Positions 22,601 to 28,800 of a stretch of DNA of 37,577 nt are shown one piece after another. This DNA comes from an uncultured Saprospiraceae bacterium. Lineage in GTDB: Bacteria; Bacteroidota; Bacteroidia; Chitinophagales; Saprospiraceae. Position numbers and translations under genes: made by a program. Every line of letters begins with the position of its first letter. Positions within the stretch are counted from its first letter, which is position 1. Below the pieces are notes generated by a model. That model saw only the letters and a program-made list of their open reading frames with translations, did not search any database and was not told the DNA's origin. The DNA is taken from contig CALFBG010000140.1 of the NCBI GenBank assembly GCA_937951685.1, positions 1 to 37,577 of the forward strand, given 5' to 3'.

Positions 22601-25600
22601 TTTATAATTGGAGCTTCGGTGCCAATGCAGTACCTACTACGGCTACGGGAATTGGACCTCACGATATCGTATATATTAACTGTGGAAACAAAAGAATTAC
22701 CGTAGCTGTTGAGTTAAACGGTTGCATGGCTTACGATACGATGTTCTTAAATATTACAGATACAGAGTTGCCAACGTTTACAACACCCGCAAATATTACG
22801 ATTGATTGTGATGATGCTTATACGGACCTTACGGTTACAGGAGATGTTACCGATGAAAGTGATAACTGTAGTATTAATTTGGAAGCAACTTATGTAGATG
22901 ATTTGACGCAGTTGACGGGTTGTGGAAACACTGGAATGGTACAAAGAACTTGGTTCTTGACGGATGACTGTGGCAATGGAACTTCTGCCGTACAAACCAT
23001 TACGATTCGAGATACCATCCCGCCAACGGCGATTAATGGAATCCCCGCAGATACGACTGTCGACTGCGATGCGATTCCTAGTCCACCAGCAATTGGTACG
23101 ACGATTACAGGATCCGATGATTGTGATCCAGCAATTAATATTAGTCTAAACGAAACCAATGATCAAACGAATAATGGTTCTTGTACAGATTACAACTATA
23201 CGATTACCCGAACTTGGATTGCCATTGACGATTGTGGAAATTCTTCCACGGCGGTTCAACTAATTCAAGTAGAAGACACAGAACCACCATTACCAATAAC
23301 GGGCATTCCGGCGGATGTTACAGTTAACTGTGATGCGATTCCTACACCTCCAAATATTGGTACGGATATTACGACGACGGATAATTGTGATCCTTCTGTA
23401 GATATTGTTTTAAATGAAACAGATACACAAACGAATGATGGCTCTTGTTCCGACAATAACTACGTTATTACTCGCGTTTGGAACGCCACGGATGCTTGTG
23501 GTAATGTAAGCGCCGCTACGCAATTGATTACCGTAATTGATACCATGCCACCAACGGCTTTGACCGGAGTGCCTGGTAATATACTCGTCAGCTGCGACGC
23601 AATTCCTGCTCCTCCTGCAATTGGAAGTATTGGCTCAAGTGATAATTGTGATGCTAGTCTTGACATTAGTATGGTAGAATCCTCTAACCAAACCAATAAT
23701 CAAACTTGTACGGACAATAACTATGTCATTACCCGTACGTGGATAGCTATTGATAATTGTGGTAATAATACTACCGCTTTGCAAATCATTACGGTGGTTG
23801 ACAGTGAGTCGCCCGTCCTCAGTGGAATTCCAGCGGATACTATTGTCAATTGTGATAATATTCCTGTTGCTCCAACGACGGGCACCGATATTACCGCTAC
23901 GGACAATTGTACTGCCGTGGCAAACATTGGCATTAATTTAATTGAAACGAGTTCTCAAACGAATAATGGTTCTTGCAACGATGATAGTTATTCCATTTTA
24001 AGATTATGGGTAGCAACAGATTTGTGTGGGAATACCGCTACCGCGCAACAAATTATACAGGTAGTAGACAATGTCGCACCTACCTTTACTTTGCCTCTAC
24101 CAATGGATGTTACGGTATCTTGTGATCAATTACCAACTACCATCGACACGCTTGCAGCAATCGATAACTGTGTTGATTCTGCCGATGTTAATATCTTGTT
24201 TGTACAAACTAGCGATCAGACAAATAATGGTACTTGTAGTGATAATAATTACACCATTACTCGTACTTGGACCGTCGTTGATCGATGTGGAAATAACAGT
24301 ACACATCAACAAGTTATCACGGTAGTTGATACCATTTCACCTTACTTTACCAGCATTATTCCTGCGGATACCTTAGTGAGTTGCAATGGCATACCCGCAG
24401 CTCCTACGGTCACAGCAAGTGATGGTTGTGATTCGGATTCGGAATTGGTAATTACTTTGAATGAAACGACCAATCAAACCAATACGGATAATTGTACCGA
24501 TAATAACTATTCCATTAACCGTACGTGGACTGCGACGGATCAATGTGGGAATACGGTGACTGCACAACAAATTATTACAGTTTTTGATAGCGAAGCTCCG
24601 ACCATTACGATTGCGGCTCGCGATACCATCGTAGAGTGTGATGGTGCGGGTAATACTGGTGCGCTCAATGATTGGATCAATCGATTGGCCGGTGCAGCAG
24701 CAACGGATAATTGTGATAATACCATTGACTGGAACAATGATTATGACGGATTAGGAGTACCAACTTTAAGTTCGTGTGACACAGATACCTCTGGCGTATT
24801 AGAGGTTATTTTTACGGCGACGGATAATTGTGGTAATAATAGTAGCACAACGGCACGGTTTATTATCATTGACACGAATGATCCTGTTATTACTGCATCG
24901 GTACAAGATACCATTGTAGAATGTGATGGTCTTGGAAATTTAACAGATTTGAATACTTGGCTAAATAATAACGGCGGTGCTATCGCGAATGACGCCTGTA
25001 ATAGTGGAGGAGGCTTTACTTGGACAAATGATTACAATGGTGCTGGTGTCCCCGGACTGCCTGCCTGTGATAATGATACTACCAATACTTTAGTCGTCGT
25101 ATTTACAGCGACGGATTTCTGTGGTAATACCGTTAGCCAGACAGCTAATTTTACGATTATTGATGCTACGCCACCTAGTTTAACTCCGGTGAATGACATT
25201 ACGGTAGACTGTGATGATATCCCCGCGCCAGTAGCACCGACTGCGGCAGATGATTGCGATCCTTCGGTTGACATTGTTTATCAAGAGGTAACGGTGTATC
25301 ATCCTAGCACCAACTGGAAAAGTACCGGAAGCTGTAGCTTGGTACAAACGATTTCTGCGGCTAGTTATGATGACAAAGGAACGGCAAGCACGAGCGATGA
25401 CGAAATGAGCTTTACCCTTACGGTGATTGGACAAAATACAGGAGCGATGTGGTCAGCAATGGTAAACGGCGTTCTAATTAGCGGATCGTATTACACAACC
25501 CACGAATTTGGGCCTATTTTATCCAATGGTTCTGTATTGAATTTTACGATTATCGATAACGCCGATGGAGGTTGTACTTTGCCCGTAGAACTTGATATTG

Positions 25601-25611
25601 CAGACTTCTAA
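7642..25611 (+). CDS. Giant exported SprB/LamG/HYR-repeat protein (giant 1, 5989 aa)
   Basis: One uninterrupted 5989-codon frame. Residues 1-53 are an extended signal region with a hydrophobic stretch (about 31-53). Order of modules: beta-solenoid-like region rich in 'N-x-G/F-x-N' turns (~80-398); a C-x-N-G-I-D-D-D-G-D acidic motif (~406-427); 23 SprB repeats (~434-3013), four carrying an inserted LamG domain; variant SprB-like modules; an adhesin domain interrupted by a discoidin domain (~3182-3830); DUF11-like domain (~3833-3973); a HYR domain interrupted by an unknown domain (~3998-4229); second SprB set (~4365-4767); PKD-like module; about nine HYR domains (~5047-5842); half a HYR domain and a terminal cassette. 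SprB repeats are known from the Flavobacterium gliding adhesin SprB. No type A or B T9SS sorting domain is present at the C-terminus. The start ATG at 7642 gives MNKQF, similar to giant 2. Role inferred: surface adhesin. Confidence 0.9.
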   Translation: MNKQFTVGKLILVKLVRSMIELLKTFKLKGFASFYLLPSLFVLVISLFAFSFSKKHTSSFTASTAETSTLLAPPVACPSAPTNCTISFNGSCAGETDLNPGDTLCINSGTFDCEVKFKGGTVYVAPGATFEPEEPNKGNDLEGTIINCGTVILYDIKFKDFVNIQNYGTIEFKDAKQDDASTIYNHEGATITFTENFKIERGTDFTNDGVINASGNFEVRDGTFTNNNTLNFSGNFQVENNAALNNFGIMNVTGAITINSATSFYNACTMVASDEIIIETDMVNDGLLLTDGTPGLLTIQLGVTVTNNHEVVSNVIYNDGTILGDGNFWINGLTTQTSNGSIGTDGNGLNFHDLSPDQNGNGNSYFDEEQGTIDPSVTVNPPASPAAIPDATYIGPSCGVIVAIEDCTNGIDDDGDLLVDCDDPDCTFQTAINISSDFNGANISCFGANDGALEAVVTSGGITPFSYLWNTSDTTAAINTLIAGNYAVTVTDNNGCTSVESVSLLQPDSMILQMNATDIGCAGATDGLGEVVVLSGGTAPISFLWSNTETTATIGSLTAGNYVVTVTDLNGCIYIDSLSINEPAVLSAQLDSINVSCFGGADGSANVIANGGTAPYLYLWSNDSTTQTISNLLPGNYSVTVTDVNGCSVVNNIIVNEPPLTLLQVDSTDITCFGETNGTATVIVTGVNPPFSYLWSTNATTQNINNLSIGVYRITVTDSNGCTNVDSTSVGAIPPLSSTDIVTMTSCFGESDGAVDLTVTGGTAPFSFIWNNGATTEDINGISAGSYFVTTTDFNGCIALDTALVEDPLQIGASFMTENVACNGDSTGSIDMTVFNGTAPYSFLWSHGVTVEDPGSLPAGNYSVTITDDLACSIVLADTISEPTPITASPSVTDVSCYGGTDGFVIETNATGGTPGYHYNWSDFDAEAIWTFEGTTDDITGNNNHAQGVVGTVNYVTDTIERENAFLFDGATKIRYSVDNAFMESNYTQKSVSMWVKPTDFSGVQTLIEEDGNLYGFTIRLNETDLEIAVEKTFIFNFNREYDTPFPLDGAWHHIAYTWDDGDLRVYLDGVLVITDTFTIGDMFSTGGDGGLGGTFYQDAFNNFNDNFYRGRMDNVIYHNIPLSQQQIVDIIANDGTRTNLNADNYTVTITDANGCSINEVVTVDQPDPMTIISDSTNVSCAGASDGTISLTVSGGVAPYTYQWSNDSTTQVITNLISGGYTVTVTDLNGCSITDSTTVNDVPLLTLNHTATASSCFGGNDGTVNLVVTGGTAPYSYLWNQGATTEDILGVSAGVYEVTVTDTNGCTATESATVDNTSLILVTCNNVNASCYEGSDGSIDLTITGGTAPYSFLWNNGATVEDLTNLAAGNYTVTVTDNLSCSVIHSDTITQPDSITIAVNLTNVSCFGGADGAVLEVNTTGGTPGYHYNWNDMEAEAIWTFENTADDISGNGHHPFAIDGNVLYVADTIERNTAFQFDGNTRIRYSNPPFMNTNFSVRTISMWLKDDDTSGEQILFEEGYTQNGFAVRFKDGNIEGSVASGNVRRSLSEPYPTDGDWHHVALVYDNGEMYLYLDGDLLNSRSTGFGTISYPFSVTGGIGGVYFSDAFGETDNDYYTGYMDDVRYHTVALTEDQIEDIYDRTGNRHNLTANTYNLTVTDENGCTNVLEIQVAQPTELVMTKDSTAVSCFGGSDGSLNIVVNGGVSPYSYLWNTGVTTSNLTGLPMGTYTVTVTDDNSCTLIDSILIEEPNEISLNAVVTDASCNGGNDGSIDLTVTDGQAPLSFQWNNGAGTDEDPTGLSAGNYIVTVTDNVGCTMTDTVLVAEPAGMSVSSVVSEISCNGGADGEIDVTITGGSSPYTFNWDNGAGTDEDPTGLAANTYQVTVTDNNSCTIIESITLIDPAPATITGTTTEVTCENGSDGTIDLSVSGGTPDYTHWWSDWDVEAFYPFEFHPDDTTGNGHYPTGFSQASIFFSNDAVNGDFSIAMDDYLIRLSEAGGFMETAFTTRTVMMWVKPDNLGGREILFEEGSDVHGMAIRLNNNILEAAVSRFSTVEFSGNHTFPNDGAWHHVAVVFDNGDLTLYLDGVAGATTSTGFANIQTNGGDGGIGGSIFGDVFDGPGSSFYHGLMDDLIYANEAFSPIQITEAFNNNGDRTGLSAGTYTVFVHDANGCITTQDFTITELPPLVLSFDSTDVNCNGFLDGTIDLTVTGGTTPYTYLWSAAGQTTQDLTALGAGTYTVTVTDANTCTSINAVTINEPPVLTATVDSTDVLCNGTNTGSTNLTVSGGSGTYSFIWSNGATTEDLINIGAGAYTVTVTDANACSVILNTTVNESAVLQAQLFTNDVNCFGNNDGEMSVTVSGGTPGYNYLWSNGITNTTVAGLSPGNYTLTITDANACTMVLSGSIAEPSQLNVTADTESVSCNTGDDGRITNVVVTGGTADYYYSWSDMAAEAIWSFEDSLYDVSGNAHHPNGIRGTIAFSTDAAEGDYSLDFNGIDAGVRYSFNGAFMESTFTERTVALYLKPNDLLTRQTIYDEGGAFYGLSIELFNGNIIVGVAKDPATITTHTTPFPNDGAWHHLAVVYNNGALSLYIDGGLISTVATGLGTIFSAGENGGIGQAFGNNAFGNSGGLHYNGLMDHVRLHNVALTANQLSDMITHDGTRNNLAAGTYTLIVSDENACTQTIDLTIGGAAVLTANLALTNISCFNGNNGAIDLIPSGGATPLSFVWSNGATTEDLNGITEGRYDVTVTDNNGCTLDTFAILTQPTALTLSATVTSDYNGEDVSCGGATDGNAVATAAGGAGSYLYAWQNGQIGPNLTNVGAGTYVVTVTDANSCSSVTSVTLTEPTAISLTAQVTSNYNGEDVSCAGAADAVLGATASGGNGSYSYLWTTTQTTSSISGVAAGTYTVTVTDDFGCSSSASVSVSEPSTVSTSIGITSDFNGFPVSCDSGADGDLNSTSSGGTGSYTYLWTTGATTSNITGLGAGTYILTVTDQNGCTAADTISLVAAGAINFTAIASDLTDCGVNNGQVSISAVGGTGSFEYRINGSAWQTDSLFSGLSPGTYDAYVRNIFGTCMSGPRTVVIDVPESPTINNIVRLNPTTGSSADGSLLVNATGNLTALEYRINIPGPGWTPWQSSTLFENLTVGVYDVEVKYNGQNCIAATQAELVAGGGISGNGGGVNYCSDEINGAQFVEAYYIPAPEDQILQSLRSIYSNNGPLFCGTTTREPSNPVSSYVGIGIVEDGVVIYFDHWEDGYEVNLSFPVQGSTEIWGDNNPANGIPPGFTVDILTAADQIVLNNDVVTTTRQSVIDYDGGDKVAALGNIAMTRLAWANQSSTLLAGALEVYPVTLWGTNYEIPVGENTDVNEMFEYTGAYIMAQNDGTTVNIDVDGNGSFETTTTLNQGQSYLINGNLNAGGEITASSNVQVHLVTGDECSTFESRFFTLKPTVQWSDSYYSPVSTQNDLSGASNDDNHPTYVHLYNPNSTSIRVFWETSGGTQPFIDINPGQTAWEDLPDGSAAHFYTTNGMDFYAVATVDSDPDGTWSNSAHDWGFALIPESQLSSQITLVGFAPGMDPDGNGLCCTGNTWSIQGFDSEDVGSGSLATNAIDGDETTLWHTDLSGTPGYPHFIEVDLGSTNSFTGFRYTPRQDGSTNGTIAGYELYYWDGGAYVFITSGTWASNTDAKEVYFPEVTSRYIRLVALSEINGNNWASAAELEVLNPENSSPVWVTADYPTGSTSTGPITLCIDYDGDNSGPGYDTQITLNPLEIVRLRDIIDNDNDQTGMRIWVCDGSDAIIAGAWGQDPANASGSSPAIDLGTGLPNGIPFAATKCVDISKDYNLNGLFDECDEIIYTIVIRNTGALSLSTGAVRITDTLSNNLTYVEGTTFTRTGGVSTLLADDTTPNSPFPLDEGGTNYNSVIAPGDSVIISFEAVINNVSAATFINNEASIFNANKELIPSVAFPVEDPELPALTGVPANATVSCDSVPNAPMINDVNCNLGSVNYPPNQSGNSTAMDGQTIATGTTNTTFSIVNGTIIRDFRIADFRYPRDASENLPCGASTRAIHFSQRERESNSEYGAGTTSTVRIDFSQAVENLSFSINDLDESLFHLDAVVVRIFDASNAELDYDCGYFTYGSKVEQVGNKEFQALDNSFGYEAVNNADADGDIRFAFYNLNIRRVEITYKNNWTVNSNASNFTQTNFDDYMNANNNSEQDIGIGQICYCIPGTNEGTVFVANDCANNTNIVYNETRTDGSCPYNYTLTRTWTATDHCGNTSTASQELTIQDIEAPVLSDYPVDLTVALDSVPPVPTITATDNCGIAVVSFAADTTTNICEITIRRTWTAVDECSNSVSHSQNILINAVINASTLVTSNYNGEDVSCNGASDGSAVVRFEGGQAPITFLWSTGSLDSTITNVPAGNYTVTVTDNNGCEASATVVLIEPSAIAVTANVTSDYNGQQISCSGGSDGTAFASAIGGTPPISFLWSTGQTTQNIISLSSGTYFVTATDSNGCEEVESVTLTNPPPFTTNPTVISNYNGAQVSCTGASDANISPGVTGGIGTLSFIWSNGANTPVLSNVNAGTYFVTVTDANGCTTVGSTTVSNPPPINLNLSVTSDYNGADISCTGESDGSATVVASGGVGGFTYEWNTGSVSTNLSGLNSNTYTVTVTDNNGCTAIGNITLDDPSPLIVDGSIVTDITCNGIADGTATAVATGGTGTISYSWSNGQNGANATGLAANTYIVTAEDANACTATDTLIISDPLPITLETSLGIDPSYCQAMDGTITVVATGGANDFEYRLNSSPWQTDTTFTGLSGGTYYIFVRNIDGTCEVNPDSIVLTDPIPSACPIITDTDPLVVCSSAINVPFSVAALFGADSYIWTTPDGTNVVSGQGTNSLVLDINGLAVGTYTICVETVSACGVSSPCCYNFEVITCSEICDNGIDDDGDGLTDCLDPDCEPIVDIIEPAPACINETVSFEATNVGAGAIYNWSFGANAVPTTATGIGPHDIVYINCGNKRITVAVELNGCMAYDTMFLNITDTELPTFTTPANITIDCDDAYTDLTVTGDVTDESDNCSINLEATYVDDLTQLTGCGNTGMVQRTWFLTDDCGNGTSAVQTITIRDTIPPTAINGIPADTTVDCDAIPSPPAIGTTITGSDDCDPAINISLNETNDQTNNGSCTDYNYTITRTWIAIDDCGNSSTAVQLIQVEDTEPPLPITGIPADVTVNCDAIPTPPNIGTDITTTDNCDPSVDIVLNETDTQTNDGSCSDNNYVITRVWNATDACGNVSAATQLITVIDTMPPTALTGVPGNILVSCDAIPAPPAIGSIGSSDNCDASLDISMVESSNQTNNQTCTDNNYVITRTWIAIDNCGNNTTALQIITVVDSESPVLSGIPADTIVNCDNIPVAPTTGTDITATDNCTAVANIGINLIETSSQTNNGSCNDDSYSILRLWVATDLCGNTATAQQIIQVVDNVAPTFTLPLPMDVTVSCDQLPTTIDTLAAIDNCVDSADVNILFVQTSDQTNNGTCSDNNYTITRTWTVVDRCGNNSTHQQVITVVDTISPYFTSIIPADTLVSCNGIPAAPTVTASDGCDSDSELVITLNETTNQTNTDNCTDNNYSINRTWTATDQCGNTVTAQQIITVFDSEAPTITIAARDTIVECDGAGNTGALNDWINRLAGAAATDNCDNTIDWNNDYDGLGVPTLSSCDTDTSGVLEVIFTATDNCGNNSSTTARFIIIDTNDPVITASVQDTIVECDGLGNLTDLNTWLNNNGGAIANDACNSGGGFTWTNDYNGAGVPGLPACDNDTTNTLVVVFTATDFCGNTVSQTANFTIIDATPPSLTPVNDITVDCDDIPAPVAPTAADDCDPSVDIVYQEVTVYHPSTNWKSTGSCSLVQTISAASYDDKGTASTSDDEMSFTLTVIGQNTGAMWSAMVNGVLISGSYYTTHEFGPILSNGSVLNFTIIDNADGGCTLPVELDIADF
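7880..8835 (+). other. Beta-solenoid-like N-terminal region of giant 1
   Basis: The translated region has short repeating turns such as NYGTIEFKD, NDGVINASGNFEVRDG, NNNTLNFSGNFQVENN and NFGIMNVTG. These resemble right-handed beta-helix or haemagglutinin-type solenoids. It starts just after the signal region and precedes the first SprB repeat. Assignment is by pattern only. Confidence 0.5.
10408..11065 (+). other. LamG (concanavalin A-like) domain 1, inserted in a SprB repeat
   Basis: The region shows EAIWTFEG, DDITGNNNH, AFLFDGATKIRYS, VSMWVKP, GAWHHIAYTWDDGDLRVYLDGV and GRMDNVIYH, typical of LamG/pentraxin-like domains that bind carbohydrate or protein. The preceding SprB half ends in YHYNWSD and the following half resumes with NADNYTVTITDANGC. 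Confidence 0.8.
11938..12582 (+). other. LamG domain 2, inserted in a SprB repeat
   Basis: EAEAIWTFENTADDISGNGHH, FQFDGNTRIRYS, ISMWLK, GDWHHVALVYDNGEMYLYLD and GYMDDVRYHTVAL mark this copy. It is framed by SprB halves YHYNWND and TANTYNLTVTDENGC, the same site as in the other three copies. Confidence 0.8.
13459..14106 (+). other. LamG domain 3, inserted in a SprB repeat
   Basis: VEAFYPFEFHPDDTTGNGHY, VMMWVKPDNLGG, AWHHVAVVFDNGDLTLYLDG and GLMDDLIYANEA mark this copy. It is framed by THWWSD and SAGTYTVFVHDANGC. It is the most diverged of the four at its N-terminal edge. Confidence 0.78.
14983..15640 (+). other. LamG domain 4, inserted in a SprB repeat
   Basis: AAEAIWSFEDSLYDVSGNAHH, YSLDFNGIDAGVRYS, VALYLKPND, AWHHLAVVYNNGALSLYIDG and GLMDHVRLHNVAL mark this copy. 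It is framed by YYYSWSD and AAGTYTLIVSDENAC. Confidence 0.78.
17186..19130 (+). other. Large adhesin-type domain interrupted by a discoidin domain
   Basis: The flanking domain includes DGVVIYFDHWEDGYE, DQIVLNNDVVTT, LEVYPVTLWGTNYEIPVG, MAQNDGTTVNIDVDGNG, then after the insertion SPVWVTADYP, CIDYDGDNSG and QTGMRIWVCDGSDAIIAGAW. It resembles the IgGFc-binding-like region of other Bacteroidota giants. Between DPDGNG and NSSPVWV (about 18385-18810) sits an F5/8 type C (discoidin) domain with ATNAIDGDETTLWHTD, FIEVDLGS, GYELYYWDGGAY and SRYIRLVALSE. Discoidin domains bind carbohydrate or lipid. Confidence 0.7.
19139..19560 (+). other. DUF11-like Ig domain of giant 1
   Basis: The phrases DEIIYTIVIRNTGALSL, AVRITDTLSNNLTYVEG and APGDSVIISFEAVINN match the DUF11-type repeats found in surface proteins. 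Giant 2 starts with several of the same type. Confidence 0.7.
19639..20331 (+). other. Unrecognised domain inserted inside a HYR domain
   Basis: A HYR domain begins VPANATVSCDSVPNAP and stops at DVNC (19636-19638). Its second half resumes at NEGTVFVANDCANNTNIVYNE after about 230 residues of other sequence. The insert contains TTSTVRIDFSQAVENLSFSI, NDLDESLFHLDAVVVRIFD and RRVEITYKN, which suggest a beta-sandwich. It ends with IGQICYC. I do not recognise the family. Confidence 0.6.
20731..22180 (+). repeat. SprB repeat array 2
   Basis: Five SprB repeats follow the interrupted HYR region. Four have the longer lead-in T/I-S-N/D-Y-N-G before the first cysteine, like three of the last four repeats of array 1. 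A final variant module (EYRLNSSPWQTDTTFTGLSG) closely resembles the one at about 16750-16880 (EYRINGSAWQTDSLFSGLSP). The two arrays therefore end in the same way and are probably related by duplication. Confidence 0.75.
22453..22512 (+). other. C-x-N-G-I-D-D-D-G-D acidic cysteine motif
   Basis: ICDNGIDDDGDGLTDCLDPDC is a short Asp-rich motif that recurs near 8857 in giant 1 and near 29250, 29310, 32908, 33253 and 34540 in giant 2. The spacing of aspartates resembles calcium-binding thrombospondin type 3 repeats. Confidence 0.6.
22780..25167 (+). repeat. HYR-type repeat array of giant 1
   Basis: Nine tandem ~85-95-residue HYR-like domains are joined by D-T-x-x-P linkers. Seven belong to a short class (IPADxTVxCDxIPxxP ... 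Q-T-N-N-G-S-C ... T-R-T-W-x-A-x-D-x-C-G-N), though the first is atypical, and the last two belong to a longer class (D-T-I-V-E-C-D-G-x-G-N ... W-L-N-N-N-G-G-A ... F-T-A-T-D-x-C-G-N) that also makes up giant 3. Confidence 0.8.
25168..25608 (+). other. Terminal half-HYR plus YDDK cassette of giant 1
   Basis: The first half of a HYR domain (NDITVDCDDIPAPVAP ... VYQEVTVYHP ... WKSTGSC) leads into a cassette starting YDDKGTASTSDDE at 25366 and ending in IADF just before the stop. The HYR second half (R-T-W-x-A-x-D-x-C-G-N) is missing. Giant 2 ends the same way, and giant 3 begins with the cassette plus the missing half. Confidence 0.8.
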
Positions 25612-25851
25612 AGCGTTTACTTTTCGCTACTTTTATGATTACATTTCTTCCTGTTGAAATTAAGTAAATTAGAGAAACTACTGATTGCTAGTTATTTATT
25701 TATAACAATAAATTAATTATCATATTGGCTTCAAATACACTTGATACCTCTTACTGTTAGTGGAATAGTTCTTGTTCTAGACCTATCACAACGTCATCTA
25801 AAAGTTTAACCTAAATACACATAATATTTAAGTTAGGATAATATAAAAAAA
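25612..25851. other. Intergenic region before giant gene 2
   Basis: A weak AGCG/CGCT hairpin with a short T-rich tail (25612-25634) follows the giant 1 stop. GTGGAATAGTTCTTGTTC (25760-25777) is a diverged match (14 of 18) to the dyad block upstream of giant 1. ATAATATTTA (25821-25830) resembles the second shared block. No gene is visible. Confidence 0.4.
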
Positions 25852-28800
25852 TTGAACAAGCATTTTTATAATATTAACATATACCGCTTAAGTGATAGGA
25901 GCATGATGATGTTTTCCTTGGCAGGACTTGTCATGCTTAATTTTTTTGGCGTGTTATATTTAAATTATAAAATCAATCAACCAGCAACTGCCGCTTCTCT
26001 TCAAATCAATAAAGTTGTTAGTGAAGCAAATCCTTTGACAGGGAGTATATTTACCTACCGATTACAATACCGTTGTGCGAGTCTTACCGATAACTGTACC
26101 GGAGTGATGATTACCGATCCACTTCCGGCAGCAGTAGAGTTTGTGAGCATGACTGGATCAAGCCATACTGTAAATGAAGTATATGATGCAGGAACACGAA
26201 CCTGTACCTTTACTTTTCAAGATCCACTTATTTCTGGAACAACGGGACAAGTACTCGTAAGAGTCCGTTTCCCAAATGGAACTACACCCAACGGCACAAT
26301 TGCAAGCAATACCGCTACAATTAGTGGTACAAATGCACCTTCTGTAACGGCAACGGTAGCTGCAACCGCAGTAGCTTCTGATAAGGTAGAGGTTGATAAA
26401 GAGTTTTTGAGTGGCGGTAGTGCAGGAGGGACAGCAACTTATCATCTTGGGATTTGTAATAACGGAGGTGTTACAAATCAAAACGGTACCTTGAGAGCAG
26501 AGAATATTATTATTCGAGATACGTTACCTCCGGGATCTGTTTATGTGTCGAGCAATGTAGGCGGTGGAACTACCGTTAACTATAATGCCAGCGATCACGT
26601 CGTGACCTTGACAAGGCCTAGCTTAGACCCAGGACAATGCATCTTTCCTAAAATTACGATTTCTTATCCTGATCCACCCTTTAATTTAGGTAGCACGGTT
26701 ACCAATACTGCTTACTTTAGCTATACGCCAATCGGAGCATCACCAGTGACAACTAGTGACACTGAAACGATTACGATTATTAGCCCCACTCCCTACGCGG
26801 TAACTGTAAAAAGCTCATCACACGCATCATTGCGACCAGGCAATAGAGGAACCTATGAGATTGATGCGGACATTGCTGGAACGGAAGATTTAAATGATTT
26901 TTGTATTACCGATACCATTCCAGCTGGTATTTGGATTAGACGATTTTCGATGGGCGGTTGGTATTTTGGTGGTGCTACTGGACCTGCTCCAAATATAATT
27001 AACGTGACTTATACTACGAACCTAAACGGACCTACGCTCGTATCGGGTTCTCCTTTTAGTATGTGGAATCATACTTTTTATATTGATACCGAAAATGACT
27101 TAGGACTTTTACCCGGAGGCGGAGAATATATTACGAGTATCACTTATTGTTTTGGGGATGTTCCTGCGGGACTTGCGACTTATGAGCCCATTCGTTTAGA
27201 ACATAGGATCATGAATGGCACACCTGCGGGGACGATTACTAATTGTGCAGAACTGACTACGAGTTCAGCTGGAATTGTATTGGATGAAGGTTGTGTTGAT
27301 CTCAATATTGTTTTACCTCTGGCGGGATCAGTACCTGATCCTTGGAAATCATTTCGGCTTAATGCGGTAGACTATTTTCACGATGTTGGAGATACAACTA
27401 CCGTTTTCTTACGAACAAGAAATGGGACATCGGCGGGGATGGATTTGACGGAACCCACGATGTATGAATTACTACCAGCAGAGCTAACTTATATTTCAGG
27501 ATCTCAGAGGATACCTGGGAATGGTACTTGGAATAATATGATGGGTGCACCAACACCGATCTTTACCGAAACACCCAATTATAACGGCAGTGGTCGGACC
27601 TTATTAACTTGGTCGTGGACTGGAGCTGCTAGTTTTGATTTTGCTCCAGGTGATGAACTTCGGGTATACATTGATGTAATCGTAAATGAAAACGCAGCGG
27701 GAGGTATGAATTCATTTTACAACGAAGTATTTATTGAGGGAGGAAATGCGATTGATTGTTGGGGATATGATTCTCCAGATATTTATGATTTAAATGGCAA
27801 TGGAAATCTAACGGAGCTTATTTGTACAGACAGCACTCGTTTTAATGTAACTCCCGTTGTTTCTTTAGAATCTGAAAAATTAGTAAAAGGTCAATTAGAT
27901 ACCGATTGGACCAAATATCCAGAGACGGGATATACAGTACCGGGAGGATTAGCGGATTACCAACTCATAGTTCGTAATCAAGGAAATATAGAATTAGACT
28001 CAATTATAGTTATTGATATTTTACCTTTCGTTGGTGACGAAGGGGTAATTGATTTAAACACTAGAAATTCAAGGTGGCGCCCCAATCTTGTAGGAGCAGT
28101 TAGTGCACCTCCAGGCGTAACCGTTTATTATAGCACAGAAGGAAATCCTTGTCGAAGTGCAGAACAAGTGGTCGCTTCGGGACCTGCTGGTTGTACGACG
28201 GCTAATTGGACAACAACTCCACCTACAGATATAACAACAGTACAATCGTTGAAATTTGACTTTGGAGCAATCATCCTAAGTCCTAGGGATTCTTTAGTTT
28301 TAGAATGGCCAATGCGAGCACCCGTTGATGCACTCACTACCATTGGAGCGCAGCCGGATTCTACCGCTTGGAGTTCCTTCGGGTACATTGGGCAACGGGT
28401 TGATAACGGAGATTTTTTATTGCCAACAGAACCGATTAAGGTAGGTATCTCGATGAGTAATTCTGTACCCGCAGTAATTGGAGATTATGTTTGGGTTGAT
28501 CAGAATCAAAATGGAAGACAAAACGGGACTGAGCCGGGATACGACGGAATGCGAGTAGAATTATTTAAAGATAATGGAGATGGAATATCAGATCCTACCA
28601 TTGATACTTTTATTAATTTTACGGCAACGGCAAACGGAGGGTATTACCTCTTTCCTTACTTACCCGCAGGAGACTACTTTTTATTATATTACAAACCAGC
28701 TCCTTACGGAATTACAACACCAAACGTAGGAGGTAACGATGCGGTAGATTCGGATGCTCAATTGATGAACTATAACGGATTTGTAGTGGGCGTAACTCCG

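Noticed and set aside
7743..25434. Many 60-113-codon antisense and alternate-frame ORFs across giant gene 1
   Set aside because: They recur at the SprB and HYR repeat period, so they are by-products of the repeated codons on the sense strand.
25609..25851. Giants 1 and 2 as one gene broken by a stop or frameshift
   Set aside because: Giant 2 has its own upstream region, start and hydrophobic signal segment, and both proteins end in the same cassette, so the stop at 25609 is genuine.
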